The notes below the pieces were generated by a model. The model was not told the DNA's origin and did not search any database. It worked only from the letters and a program-made list of their open reading frames with translations. Below are positions 1 through 10,640 of a stretch of DNA of 64,000 bases, piece by piece (within the stretch, counting starts at the first letter, position 1; each line of letters begins with the position of its first letter). Position numbers and translations under genes: made by a program. The stretch covers positions 1,322,001 to 1,386,000 of the forward strand of contig JAZBRI010000010.1 in NCBI GenBank assembly GCA_036874045.1. Reading direction: 5' to 3'. Origin of the DNA: Cymodocea nodosa (taxonomy: Eukaryota > Streptophyta > Magnoliopsida > Alismatales > Cymodoceaceae).

Positions 1-692
1 GTAAAAATTCTTAAGGACAATGTTTGTTTGGCCATTATACTTTATGTTGCATCTGAAAAGATTATCAATATAGATGTTTTATCACATTCTGAAAGTTCAG
101 AAATTAATAGTGATGATGAAACATTATTATCTTTGAGAAACAGAAAATTTGAAGAATTGAAAAGACAACAAATTAGTTCAAGTATTTTTATGGGTACAAA
201 TCTTGATGATATGAAAACTACTGAATTTGAACATGAGGTAAATTAAGTTGAATAAGTTATTGCTGAAATTATTGAAAATGTTGAGCCAGAAACATGTTCA
301 ATGATTGCCATGTCTAGGGTGGAGTCAATTGAAAAAGAAAAGGCTCTAGAATGACTTAATGAAATTCGATTAGAAAATTTTACAGAAATAGAAACAATGG
401 ATTCATAGCATGAGGAAATTGAGATATCTATCGAGAAAAACGTTGAAGAACAAACAGATACAAGAGTTGTTGAATCTGAAGAATAAGATAATTCTAAATT
501 TTTTGTGGAAACTGAAATTTTGGTTGTAGAAAATATTGAAGAAGTTCTTTATATTGTTGAAGTTGAAGGTACAAGTTTATTGTTGAACTTCAAGATACGA
601 TTATGTTAGAGAAACACATTAACATTCATATTGAAGAAGATAGAATAGAAGACAATCTTGAGGAGAACATTAATTTAGAAAATAGGCTTTAA
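1..692 (+). pseudogene. Decayed acidic reading frame, unidentified, cut by window edge
   Basis: One frame can be followed from the left edge to about 609. It is interrupted by TAA, TGA, TAG and TAA at about 247-485, at places where Gln, Trp or Arg codons would fit. A one-base shift near 575 leads into a second open stretch ending at 691 (frame ending ...NLEENINLENRL). The product is rich in Glu, Asp, Ile and Asn, with no membrane segment and no motif I recognise. It could be an exon of a decayed gene or part of a mobile element continuing to the left. Composition and stop pattern match the decayed elements to its right. No function is assigned. Confidence 0.3.
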
Positions 693-960
693 GTGTCGCC
701 TACTATTTTAAGTGGATTACAACATGCACTTCTTTGTTCAAATTTCCATTACACCCCTTTATTGTTGTTGCATATTACTTTATTTGAATAGTTAATCTTC
801 CTTTGTTGTTACACTATTTTGGCATGTTAGCTACTTCTTTTAATATCTTTAATGTGCAATTGAAATAGTACATGTGAATCTTTTGATTTATATGTATGTG
901 TTGCAAATTAGATATGACTAGTATAAAAAATACAATACAAAGCAGATAAAGATCTTACAT
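693..960. other. AT-rich spacer, nothing recognised
   Basis: This stretch lies between the acidic reading frame and the Myb/SANT-like remnant. I see no open frame, repeat or RNA gene in it. Confidence 0.4.
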
Positions 961-2050
961 CAGTTGGAATGCAAAAATAGATGCCACATTTTTAGGTATA
1001 TTAGAAGATGTTTTAAATGAAGAGAATAGAAAGACATGATGGAAAAGTTAAAGTAAAAATATAGAACAAGATAATAGAGAAATACAACAAAGACACAAAT
1101 ATAGGTATCATAAAGAAAAATGTTAATAGTTGAATTAAAATATGATGACAAATGTATTGCAACTACACCAAAATTATGTCTCAAAGTGATTGGGGATGAA
1201 ATTATATACAAGGCTATATAGATATTTTAGATAAAGATTGGAATGAATTTGTTAAGGTAACATCTTCGAATGTGTTATTATAATTTGTTTGTCCTATATG
1301 TGTTAACATTTTTCCAATATTATAGAAATATCTAGATTATGCCTCTCTTAAAGGAAAATCATGTCTTATTTATGGTCAATTGCAATTGCTATTTGAAAGT
1401 AATATGATTACAAGGAATGTTAATAAAGACCTTGAAGATGATAGAATTGAGGACTCATTGAAATGAATGAACCAAATGAATTGACACTTTCACCAAATGA
1501 AAATTATTTTCAATATTTCACACCATCAAGTGACAGTCCAATGGATATAGATGATACCTAGGTTTAAGCTCCAACTTTTACATCAAGAAGGTTCATTGAG
1601 ATGAGAAAGACAAAGTGTTTAATCTAAGAACACGTGCAGAGTCAACATAACTTATGACATCTTCATTTAAAGATGTTATATCTACTATCATGTCATTATG
1701 TGAAAAAGAAGAGGATAAAACTAAAGTTTAACAATAATATTATGATAATGTGACAAACATACAGAAAAAATAACTTGAAGTTCAAAAATAGTAGGTTAGA
1801 ACTCAAGAGAGGTAGGTTAAAGTTTAAGAGAGGTCGAATCTATTTATGAGAGGTAGATTTAAGTACAAGAGAAAATACTGTAATTAAAAGTGAAAGAAGG
1901 AAGTCTTACAACATAGGCTATAGAAACATTATTACAAATTGAAAGTCTTAGTAACAATGAGAAATTCAAAGCAATGACTTTGTTAATAAAAAAAGAATTA
2001 ACAAAACAATTTCTAAGCATCCCAACAGAAATGTGAATAGAATGGATAGA
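961..2050 (+). pseudogene. Myb/SANT-like gene remnant (PIF/Harbinger-associated ORF1 type)
   Basis: Read across frames, the segment follows the plant Myb/SANT-like domain pattern. Near 965 is a W..KIDATFL block (family: W....D..LL). At about 1220-1255 is DKDWNEFVK, followed by a likely intron (GT at 1256, AG about 1324). Then comes KYLDYASLKGK near 1326, matching the family's 'yd.l..i.g' block. Near 1515-1560 is YFTPSSDSPMDIDDT, and a tail near 1915-2050 reads ...MTLLIKKELTKQFLSIP, like the usual C-terminal helix. Such proteins bind DNA and are encoded beside the transposase in PIF/Harbinger elements, as here. Many stops show it is dead. The match is by pattern only, so moderate confidence. 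Confidence 0.5.
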
Positions 2051-2413
2051 GTATCATAATCTATGAATGTTCTTTTTTATTGTTGAGTAATGTTAAATAA
2101 TGTGGTGAACTTTCTTATTATGGTGAAAAATGTCTAATATTGAATTTTAGACAATGATAACTATTGATTTTCATGTGTAAATGCTTAATTGCTTGATACT
2201 TTATATAAATCTTATTATGTGAAATAATTATTTTTATTATTGTTGAAGATTCTTATAAGTGAATGAAAAATTTGTACTAATCTCATTCCTTATTGTATGT
2301 AATAATGGAAAGGAATAGTATGGATGGTTTGGAATGATTAAAAAATATGATCGAGGAAGAAGTAGAAAAACGACGAACGTTATTTTTTTTAACGTGAAAC
2401 TTCCTTGTAGGCA
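2051..2413. other. AT-rich spacer between the two Harbinger-type genes
   Basis: I see no coding frame. This is the expected place for the intergenic part of a two-gene Harbinger element. I found no terminal inverted repeats here or at either end of the gene pair. Confidence 0.4.
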
Positions 2414-3275
2414 TTGCATGTATGTAAAAGTACATTGACTAGTACTATACATTGCATTTATAGTAGAGAAGGACATGATTACATTAGAAGATTATTAGAT
2501 TCATCATTACTATATCAAATATATAACTATCGAAAAATATATAGAATGAGTCAACATATATTCCTTGACTTTTGTAATTTGTTTCAAAGAGAATGTGACA
2601 TGGGAAATACAAGCAATATCAATGTAGAAGAAAAGTTTATAATCTTTTTCGTCACTGTTGGTCAAAACCAACGATATAGAGTAATAAGGGAGTGCTTCAC
2701 TCGATCTGCATGGACTGTTAGTATCTACTTTAATGAAGTACTTGATGTGATTTTAAACTTACATAAAAAACTTCTTGCAACACCTTCAACATCAACTTCA
2801 AGTAGAATATTGAATGATTCAAATGTGTATTCTTATTTTAAGGTAAATATGTATTTTCATATTGAATTGGTTTGTACATTATTTTTTGATAAATTTTTTA
2901 TGTTATGTTAATAGAATTGTATTAGTATTGTTGATGGAACACATATTATGATAATTATTTATAGACGACAAACAATAAGATTTAGAAATAGAAAAAGAGA
3001 GTTAAGTTAAAATATTATGGCTGCATGTAATTTTGATATGAAATTTACATAATTCTCAGTAGTTGGGAAAAATCAGCTTTTGATGTAGTCACTAGATGTC
3101 ATCCATTTAATGTTTCACTAGGTATGAAGTGAAATTGTTAAACATATTTTTGTTGTTTATACTAAATTTTAATTATATATAGGTAAATTTTACTTGGTTG
3201 ATGTTGGTTATCCTAATCGATTTCAATTAACTATATTATGAATAGATAAGGCATGTAGAAGTAGATTAGTGCATT
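2414..3275 (+). pseudogene. PIF/Harbinger DDE transposase (HARBI1-like nuclease) remnant
   Basis: The first exon-like ORF (to about 2840) carries the family's N-terminal pattern: a Y..YRKIYRMSQ..F block, NVEEKFIIFFVTVGQNQRYR, RECF.RSAWTVS.YFNEVL. A probable intron follows (GTAAAT at 2842 to AG at 2930). Next comes NCISIVDGTHI, the first catalytic Asp block, then RQTIRFRNRKRELS and the AACNFDMKFT strand. A W-K-S-A-F-D-V block near 3070 corresponds to the second Asp. GKFYLVDVGYPNR at 3181-3220 matches the block just before the last catalytic region, which is degraded. The enzyme family cuts and joins DNA for cut-and-paste transposition. Internal stops and frame changes show it is inactive. It lies 0.4 kb after its usual partner, the Myb/SANT-like gene. 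Confidence 0.75.
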
Positions 3276-3480
3276 TAGTTAGTACAACATGTAGTGTAGC
3301 CTTTTTCCAACCTTAGATTCTTTACTAACTCATTCTTTCATTCTTCGCATGTCATATGTACTTGGGAGTTCAGATTTGTTTCATACTAGGTTCTTTGTGG
3401 TTCAACCTGTATTTATATGTTTTTTACAATTGTCATCATGCACTTACAGTATAAATATAAAATTAGAATTAATGACACAT
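3276..3480. other. Spacer between transposase and SPRY pseudogene
   Basis: No recognisable motif. An open frame runs through it on the plus strand, but only its downstream part (from about 3490) resembles a protein family. Confidence 0.4.
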
Positions 3481-3925
3481 CTTAAATTTATACAACTATC
3501 TCCTCTTGAAAGCTTTTACAAAGGGGATGTCATTGGGTTCTACATTAATCTTCCTCATGGGAGTTTGTATGCTCCTAAGCCACCACATTTTGTCTGTGCA
3601 AAGGGTAGAGATGCATATATCCTGCAGATTCCAAGGATGAACCATCAAAACTATGCCTGGAAGTGAGTTATCCTTTTTCAAGAATGAAGTATGCCAAGGT
3701 GTTGCTCTCTCAAATCTTCTTGGTGGTCGATACTATCCTACCGCGTCCTTGTAAACACTTCCAAACCAATCGAACTGTGAGGTGAGATTTAACTGCGGCC
3801 CTGATTTTGATTTCTTTCCCCAAGATTTTGGCAGTCGTCCTACACCTAGACCCATGATTGAAGCTCCGTATCATGTATTTGTCAAGTTGAAAGTCTTGCT
3901 GAAATCGGTATAGCTGAGAAAAATA
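3481..3925 (+). pseudogene. SPRY-domain fragment of an ASH2/TRAUCO-like protein
   Basis: Plus-strand translation gives [15 protein letters not shown] then YAPKPPHFV. After a frame change come [54 protein letters not shown] and [13 protein letters not shown]. This is the order of the SPRY core of ASH2L and its plant homologue TRAUCO, a subunit of the COMPASS-like complex that methylates histone H3 lysine 4. About 120 to 140 codons are present without introns, so it may be retrocopied or a single captured exon. It has at least two frame changes and one stop (near 3748), and lacks the N-terminal and zinc-finger parts. It lies 0.2 kb after the transposase. Family assignment is strong; gene identity is an inference. 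Confidence 0.75.
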
Positions 3926-4389
3926 ATTAGTTATATTCTCTTTAATGGGTTGGGTGTCTAATTTTAATTGCAGATACAATTGAGATTGTATTTGTGATGA
4001 CTAACCAAGAAAGTTTTATTATTTAACCTAATCAATTCTTAATTAAAAAAATAACCTTGGAGAGTGTAATGAGAGTTTAGAAATATGACTTAGACATTGG
4101 AAGCACTGGGGTGCACATTGCTTGGACCTAAAGTTCATTTAAGTATTGGAGGCCTAGAAAAGAAATTGATGACATTATGCACAGTAACCTTGGGAGAAAG
4201 TTTTCACAATTTCCTTAATTGAAAATTTTGTTGATTATGGGATTATAAAGCAGATTATGGGTTTTGTTCTTATAGTCTACTAGAGTATAATCTCATCTAA
4301 AATGATTTTTTATGGATGTAAATAATACCTTAAAATTGTGATAATGATGACTATAATAATAATAGTCTATGCTATAATCTCACTATATG
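3926..4389. other. Intergenic, nothing recognised
   Basis: AT-rich sequence between the SPRY pseudogene and the 3' end of the minus-strand LINE. Part may be LINE 3' untranslated region, but I cannot show it. Confidence 0.35.
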
Positions 4390-6056
4390 GTGTTGATCAT
4401 ATGAATCTTTTTCTTCCCTTTAATTCTATTTATAGTCAAATCTTTAGTTAAACTAAATAAGTTTAAATCTTTTTTTCACAATTCCTAAGCAAGTACTTTT
4501 AAACATTTTTCTCTCTTTTACTTTTTTCTATATTAATTAATTCTTATATTTTAATTGGTGTATCATTTAGCCTCATAAGGATATATTCAAATCACCCAAG
4601 TTGTTTTTCTTTTATCTTATCTTCAATTAGTGGAACTCTTACTCTATTCTTAATAAAATCATTTTTAACTTATCCTTTATAGTATTATCACTTATTTATT
4701 TAAGTATTTGTGTCTCTTTTAAGTATGGTCATGTTTTACTATCCAACATTCTAAACTATAAAATATAGTTAGATGAATAGCAATTCTATAGAATTTTACT
4801 TTTAATGTTAAGGGTATCTTCATATCATCTAACACTTCAAAAGCATTTCTCCACTTTATTTTAATCTTATGAATAATATCTGTTGTAATTTCTTCATTGT
4901 TATTTATTATAAATTTTAAGTATTTAGAAGTCTTAAAAGTACTTCATTGCTACTTTTATGAATCTCATGGCTATTTATATACCTTTATCATCATTCCTAT
5001 TTTCATTGAACATATATTTCATATATTCAATTTATATCATTTAGACTTAAAGTATCTCTCCACAATTATAATTTAGAATCAATTCTTAACTTATTTTTGT
5101 TGACTATAATGATGTCATTAGCAAATAACATATATTATGATATTTTGCTTTGAATTGCCTTAATTATTTCATCCATAAGACAAACAAATATAGATTTAAA
5201 GAAGATCCTTGGTGTAAACTTGCCTATTAAAAATTCCTTAATTTCACTTCTTATAGTTTTAACACTAGTAACTGGTTTTTATACATGCTCTTTTTAATAT
5301 CAATATATCTTATGATTACTTTTCTTTTTAAAATCTATTACAATAGGTTTCTAGGTACTTTGTCATAAGTTTTTTCTACATTAGTGAAAGTGAAAACCAT
5401 ATAGAGGTCTTTTTTCTTAACTCAAATTTTCTACTAGTTATTTAAGTAAATATAAATTTTGTATGATTTTAATTACATGTTTTATTTTTTGTTTAATTAC
5501 TCTTTTTCATAATTTCACAGAATGGCTTGTTAACTTGATACCATGATAATTTTGCAATTTTTGACTTTTTTCTTTTCTTAACTTTTTGCTGTGCACAAAC
5601 AGATCTTAAAAAACTCTTCTCCATTCATTTGACATCTTTATCTTTAAAATTATATTAAAAAGTTTAATAAGCCACTTAATCTCTATTTCACCATACTTCA
5701 ATAGGAATATCATCTAGTCCATGTCTTTTTACATTTCATTTTCTTTATAGCTTCTTTTGCCTTCAAAGTATTTGTTCTTCTAAAATAACTCTAGTTTATA
5801 TTCTTTGTACTGCAATCCAAATTTTGCAAGAGATTTTTATGATATTCATTAAAAATTTACTAAAATACCTACGTTATCTATCTTTTATTTCATTTTCTTT
5901 TACTGAAACTTTACCATTTTCATCCTTAATACGTTTGACGCAAATATCTAGATTTCCTTTCTTTAGCCTTAATCAATTTATGTATTCTATTTTTTCTTTA
6001 TTTTGCGTTCAAACTATCATATGATTTCTTATAGACTTGATTTTTAACTTTACTAA
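4390..6056 (-). mobile_element. L1-like LINE, reverse transcriptase and C-terminal part, degenerate
   Basis: Minus-strand blocks run in the expected order from high to low coordinate: ERKSRYLRQ and a KDENGKVSVKENEIK linker near 5880-5970; ALKKMKCKK near 5740; VEKTYDKVPRNLL (RT motif) near 5340-5400; MLFANDIIIVNK (catalytic ADD block, here AND) near 5105-5140; KWRNAFEVL near 4850; AIHLTIFYSLECWIVKHDH near 4730-4795; VPLIEDKIKEKQLG near 4600-4640; RLNDTPIKI near 4550. These are the RT fingers, palm and thumb and the C-terminal region of plant L1-type elements. It is old, with many stops. It is the downstream part of the same element as 8743-9770, split by the solo LTR. Confidence 0.85.
6052..6056. 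repeat. Target site duplication of solo LTR, left copy (ACTAA)
   Basis: ACTAA directly precedes the TG that opens the 6057-8742 insert and is repeated directly after its closing CA (8743-8747). Five bases is the usual length for LTR retrotransposons. Confidence 0.75.
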
Positions 6057-6730
6057 TGTTGACACCTTGAATTTAGCCTTCGGTACGATGGATCAAGTGA
6101 TGTTTGACATTTCTTCCTCACATGAATTCTTCATTAATGATGTGTGTCCCTTATTGCATATTACCACATGTTCATTGGTCATTTGCCACGTGTTCATTTG
6201 TTGGTTGCTATGTGTTTGCTTATTGTCATATGTTTATTCATATGTAGTGGCTGACTGCACTCTTGTTTTTAATCTATTGATGCATGTGGACTGTTGGTGT
6301 CTCTTGTTGTCTCCGTTTCACATCTCCTAACAACACCTTTCAATTCATTATTGTTGATTCGAGATGGTTGGCATCTGTTCTTCCACTTATCGTTGACCAG
6401 TCCACCATTACACCATTACATGAAGGGTGCAAATGTTCGGTGTTAGCTATCCAGTACTTTGGACCAGGAAGGGTGAACTTTTGGGGGTAGATGTTTGGTA
6501 TTCCATGACATAGGAGGGATGGATATCCAGTATAAACCGTTCGGTCCTTTGGGTTTTATATGATAGATTTCTAGACGTAGTTGCTTGGTAGTTCACCGTT
6601 TAAAATGTTGACGTTCTGGAATGTTTCCAAGTCATACTCAGTTATGAGAGCAGTCCTTACTAATTACTATTTTTCACATCACTCATTTATTAATTGCCAT
6701 CTTTCCACGGCACTTCATTTTACAACAATT

Positions 6731-6846
6731 ATTTTCTACATTGTTCACACTCAAAGTCTTTTTGTCCATGTTGTTGAATGTCTGACCTATTTTCTACATT
6801 GTTCACACTCAAAGCCTTTTTGTCCATGTTGTTGAATGTCTGACCT
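6731..6846 (+). repeat. 58-bp tandem duplication inside the solo LTR
   Basis: Two nearly identical 58-base units (6731-6788, 6789-6846) differ at one position (AAGTCT versus AAGCCT). A truncated third unit starts at 6847. It lies upstream of the TATA box, where LTRs often carry repeated U3 elements. Confidence 0.8.
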
Positions 6847-7058
6847 ATTTTCCACATCTTTGTACACTCGGCTGTTCGCACTACATCACCCGACTTCTTT
6901 AATGACTGTCTATGCCATCAATTACCTCATCAATTTCTTCTCCTTCGTAATGACCCTTTTCACGTAGCAACAACCTTCCACTCACTTGCTAACTGCTCCA
7001 ACAACTTAGTTCTCCATGTCAGCATAACCACCTTATCAAACTTCTCTCCCTTGGGGCC

Positions 7059-7066
7059 TATAAAAG
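7059..7066 (+). promoter_or_regulatory. TATA box of solo LTR
   Basis: TATAAAAG in a GC-richer context (GGCC before, GGGGGG after). It is the best promoter-like signal in the insert and marks the probable U3/R boundary a few tens of bases downstream. Confidence 0.55.
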
Positions 7067-8742
7067 GGGGGACTCCTGAAGTTCAAGGGATCCTTTTTTG
7101 GAGGGAGGAGGGGTCAGCACTTATCGATTTTCAACTCTTCTAATCTTTCCTGTACTTGTCTCGACACACCAGACCTATACAACTCTCCACTGGTCAGCCA
7201 TTCGTCTTATGTTATGCATAGTCATGCATAGTCACCTCTCACAAAGATTTGATCATCAATTTTTGAAGGTTGTCTTCTGTTGGCTGTTCTTTGTACTTCT
7301 TTCTCAAATCTCCAATTTCATCACTTCTTCAGTCATGTCCGAGTGTTGCAGAACGCTCATCGGTTAGTCATCCCACGTTTGTTGATTGATCACTCCTGCA
7401 TGCCAGTCATGTTATTGTTATTTCTATGCTAGTACATTCCAGTTTGATACTTCAGAGCATAACTGTTTGAGTTGATTCTAGACCATTTCTCCACTTGATC
7501 CATCTTTCTGAAGGGGTTTTTCTATGATTATCAGAGTCAACATAACAAAATTTGTAAGTTTTGCTTTATTTTTCCAAGATCTCTTTAAGTTTGTACTTGC
7601 ATTTTGTGAATTTTATCTCCTCTTCACCTCAAGAGTTTAAAATGCTTATTGATGTGTTCATGCGATTATACATTTTGATATATTTTGTTCATGGATGTTT
7701 TGATTGGATTTGTCATTGAGAATCATGAAATATGAACAAATCTCATTGTATCTAGTCAGATTTATCTTGAGTTCATATCTGTTAGTGATTTTTGATCATT
7801 CAAGAATACTTATTTCATTACCCTGCAATTGTGCCCTTTGTCTTAAATTCTTGCCTTTGAGATAAATTTTTTGTGAAGTATTTCATCAAAATTGATGAAC
7901 TTGCAGGATTAGTAGTGCTTGGACGATTTTGCATTTGTTCATATGGTTCCTTTGATGTGATTTCAATATTCACAAATAGACGGAATTGTCAGTATTTGTT
8001 TTTACACTTGGTGAATCCACAGTTTGTTTTGACGACGTTCCTCCAATTTTGATTGAATATGTTTTTGATAAGCTTTTACCTGAGCTTTCAGATGATTTTA
8101 TTTTTTTACATCATGTTTTCTATATTCCCTTTCATGTACTTAGCTATATCTCATTTAGAACTACCTGTTTTGCATTTTCATTTTATACATAAAACTTGCT
8201 CAACATGGCCATTCACACACACTATGTTAGGACACTTTGGTAGCACTCAGATTATTTCCTCCTAACTGCAAAGGGAAGGAAATTATCATTCAGCTCTCTC
8301 CTCCTTTAGCTTTTCAGGTCCTAGTCTTCTCATCCCCTCTATTTTGTCTTATATGTATCATGTTAGATTCATTCTTTCCATCTTTTCTCATGTAGGTTTC
8401 ACATCACTCTAGCTCTAGTTTAGCATAAATCACCCATTAAGTCATATTTATAGTAACTTGCATCTACTTAAGAATAATCGAGAAGTCCAGTAATTTAGAC
8501 ACATATAGGATATTTAACATCTTTCCTCTATATACTCTGAGCACTTATCTAAATCTATAGTTTGCAAATCAAACCTTATCCCTACACATAAAAGACACTA
8601 TTCTTTTATATAGCTTTCCTTAATTTTTCCCTAATAAAATTAGGTGACAACTCTTCTTTGTTTCTCTTTTCTTCCCATATTGGGAAGAATTAGTGTTGTC
8701 GCTATAGAGGTTCTCACCAACTTTATAATTTTCAACATTGCA

Positions 8743-9770
8743 ACTAACAATTTTCTTGACATTCCTTTTTGCTAACTTATATTTCTCTAAAATTTTCTCA
8801 TTTTTACATTTATAATAGGTTTTATTGCATTTTTCTTTTTTTTAAATTTTTTGTACATCTGCATTCCACCACTTTCTTTTCTTATAGGAGCTACATAATG
8901 AGGTTCTTAAAGTTTCCTTAGCAATATTTTTTAATGCAATTAGTCATTTCGTTTGAAAGTTTACTTACCTCTCCACCTAGTTTCTATATTTCTTTTAATA
9001 TGCTATCTCTAAATATCAATTTTTCCTTTTTTAGATTACACCCTTAATCTTTAGGTTTTTATGTACTTTAGTCTTTCTTTCCCTAATTTGCATACTAACA
9101 TTTAAAACTAACAATCTATGTTCTCGGAATAACCTTACCACCTTTGTACATTCTTGATCTATTATTATTAGTAAGTAAAAAATCTATTTGACTAGCATTT
9201 GGACTACCTTTAAATGTAATTAAATATTTTTCTCTTTTTTAAAAATAAGTTTGTTACGAAAATGTTGCGAGCTATAAAAATGTAAAATTGAATTTTCTTC
9301 TTTATTTCTATTATCAAAAATCAGATCTTCCATGGTTCTTTCATGTCTATTTTTCCCCCCTATATGACTATTTGGATCTTTTTCAATAAAGAGTTTTTAC
9401 TAATAAATAAACTATGAACTAAATCTGTTTGGCAGGTTCTCCTAAATCTACTTGTGGATCATATACTCTAATTATATTAATTATCTCATTTTTCATCATA
9501 AGTTTAATCATTATAATTTTATCTTCTATCATCATTACCTCATGAACTTTGTTTTTTAGACTGTTATCAACTATTATTCTTACTTCATTCCTATGCTTAC
9601 ATTTTCTTGCATACTATAATTTAAAACCACTTTCTTCAGTTAATATAAACTTTTCTCTCACCCATTTAATTTCTTGTAAGCATAATATTTTAATTTTCTT
9701 ATCATTATACCCATTAATTCCAAACTTTTACTAGTTAAGATTCTTATATTTGAAGTTAGCTTAATTTTGG
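8743..9770 (-). mobile_element. L1-like LINE, AP endonuclease part, degenerate
   Basis: Minus-strand order: a KILCLQEIKWV block (endonuclease motif) near 9690; ESGFKL near 9620; IIVDNSLKNKVHEV near 9535-9570; MIKLMMKNEIINIIRVYDPQVDLGE (endonuclease core) at about 9440-9510; ESWWWNADVQK near 8850-8880; KLAKRNVKKIV near 8755-8790. This is the N-terminal endonuclease and linker of the element that continues at 4390-6056. Stops and frameshifts are frequent. ACTAA at 8743-8747 is the right copy of the solo-LTR target duplication. Confidence 0.85.
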
Positions 9771-10368
9771 TGTTTTGGACTAACTCTTTTACTCACACCC
9801 ATCTATTAAGGTGTAAGAACCTTTGTTTATTTTCATCTATATTCAAACATTGATATAGGGTTCCTAGTTTAACAACGATGCATGTAGTGTATACAATGCT
9901 TTCCTCTTATTTTCATTTTATTGTACCTGAGGTCTAGTACAACATATTATTAAGAGGGTTATGTCGTAAGGAATTATATTTGATATTTATGTTTCTGAAG
10001 GGTTGATAAGGCTATTTACCTAGTACTAAACTCTTCTTTATAGGCTGTAAAAGAGTTGACCTTCATAGGCGGAGTTGATAATGATGACTAACTCGTAAAT
10101 TTGTATAATCCCCATCATATAATCTTGACATTCAATAATCAAAATCAAACGCTATTATTTTCAGCTGGGTTTACCTAGTTTGAAAAGGACATCTTTGTTT
10201 GCAGTTTTTAGTGGATAGGAAGTGTAATGATTCATTGAAAAATAAATATTTCCTTGGTAATTTTAGAAGAAAAACGAAATGAACTCTTCATTTTTGTGTT
10301 CAGAGACTCACCACGTTACCAAATTTGGTTCACGAGTGGGCTCAGAAGAAGAATTGATTTTAGCACGT
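9771..10368. other. Intergenic, nothing recognised
   Basis: AT-rich sequence upstream of the LINE endonuclease region. It may include LINE 5' sequence. I see no coding or RNA feature. Confidence 0.35.
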
Positions 10369-10640
10369 ACCAATTCTGTCTAATAAGCAGCAAAGCGTAT
10401 TTACTTTATTTTTTCATATGTTAATGGTTGCTTGATTTACTTTGGCTTCTGTGAATTTCCACAAGATCTCTTGAAGGAATTTTAGTCTTTATACTGTGAA
10501 TTTCCACAAGATCTCTTTTATCGCATACCAATCCTGTCTTATAAGCAGCAAAGCGTATTTATTTTCTTTTCCCATATGTTAATGGTTGTTCCCTTGATGT
10601 GGCTTCTTGTTTCTCCTTGAAGGAATATCGGCCATTCAAA
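10369..10640 (+). repeat. Imperfect tandem duplication, period about 159 bp
   Basis: A block beginning ACCAATTCTGTC at 10369 recurs as ACCAATCCTGTC at 10528. It shares AAGCAGCAAAGCGTATTTA, a CATATGTTAATGGTTG block, a GGCTTCT block and CTTGAAGGAAT. A shorter phrase, GTGAATTTCCACAAGATCTC, occurs near 10449 and again near 10495, so the duplicated unit itself carries a small internal repeat. Confidence 0.7.

Larger units (their letters stand above)
6057..8742 (+). mobile_element. Solo LTR (2.69 kb) inserted in the LINE
   Basis: The insert opens with TGTTGACACC, closes with TTGCA and is flanked by ACTAA on both sides. Joining the flanks at the duplication restores one LINE frame reading VKKIVSKVKNQVYKK across the junction, so both ends are fixed to the base. 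It has no coding domain, but has a TATAAAAG box about 1.0 kb from its start, as expected for U3 of a long LTR. Plus orientation is taken from that box. The start does not match the Athila-family LTRs to the right, so this is a different family. It could also be a non-autonomous element, but I see no internal primer site or second LTR. Confidence 0.75.

Noticed and set aside
7098-7367. 89-codon ORF downstream of the solo-LTR TATA box
   Set aside because: It lies in the probable R/U5 of the LTR, with no domain and no sign of coding constraint.
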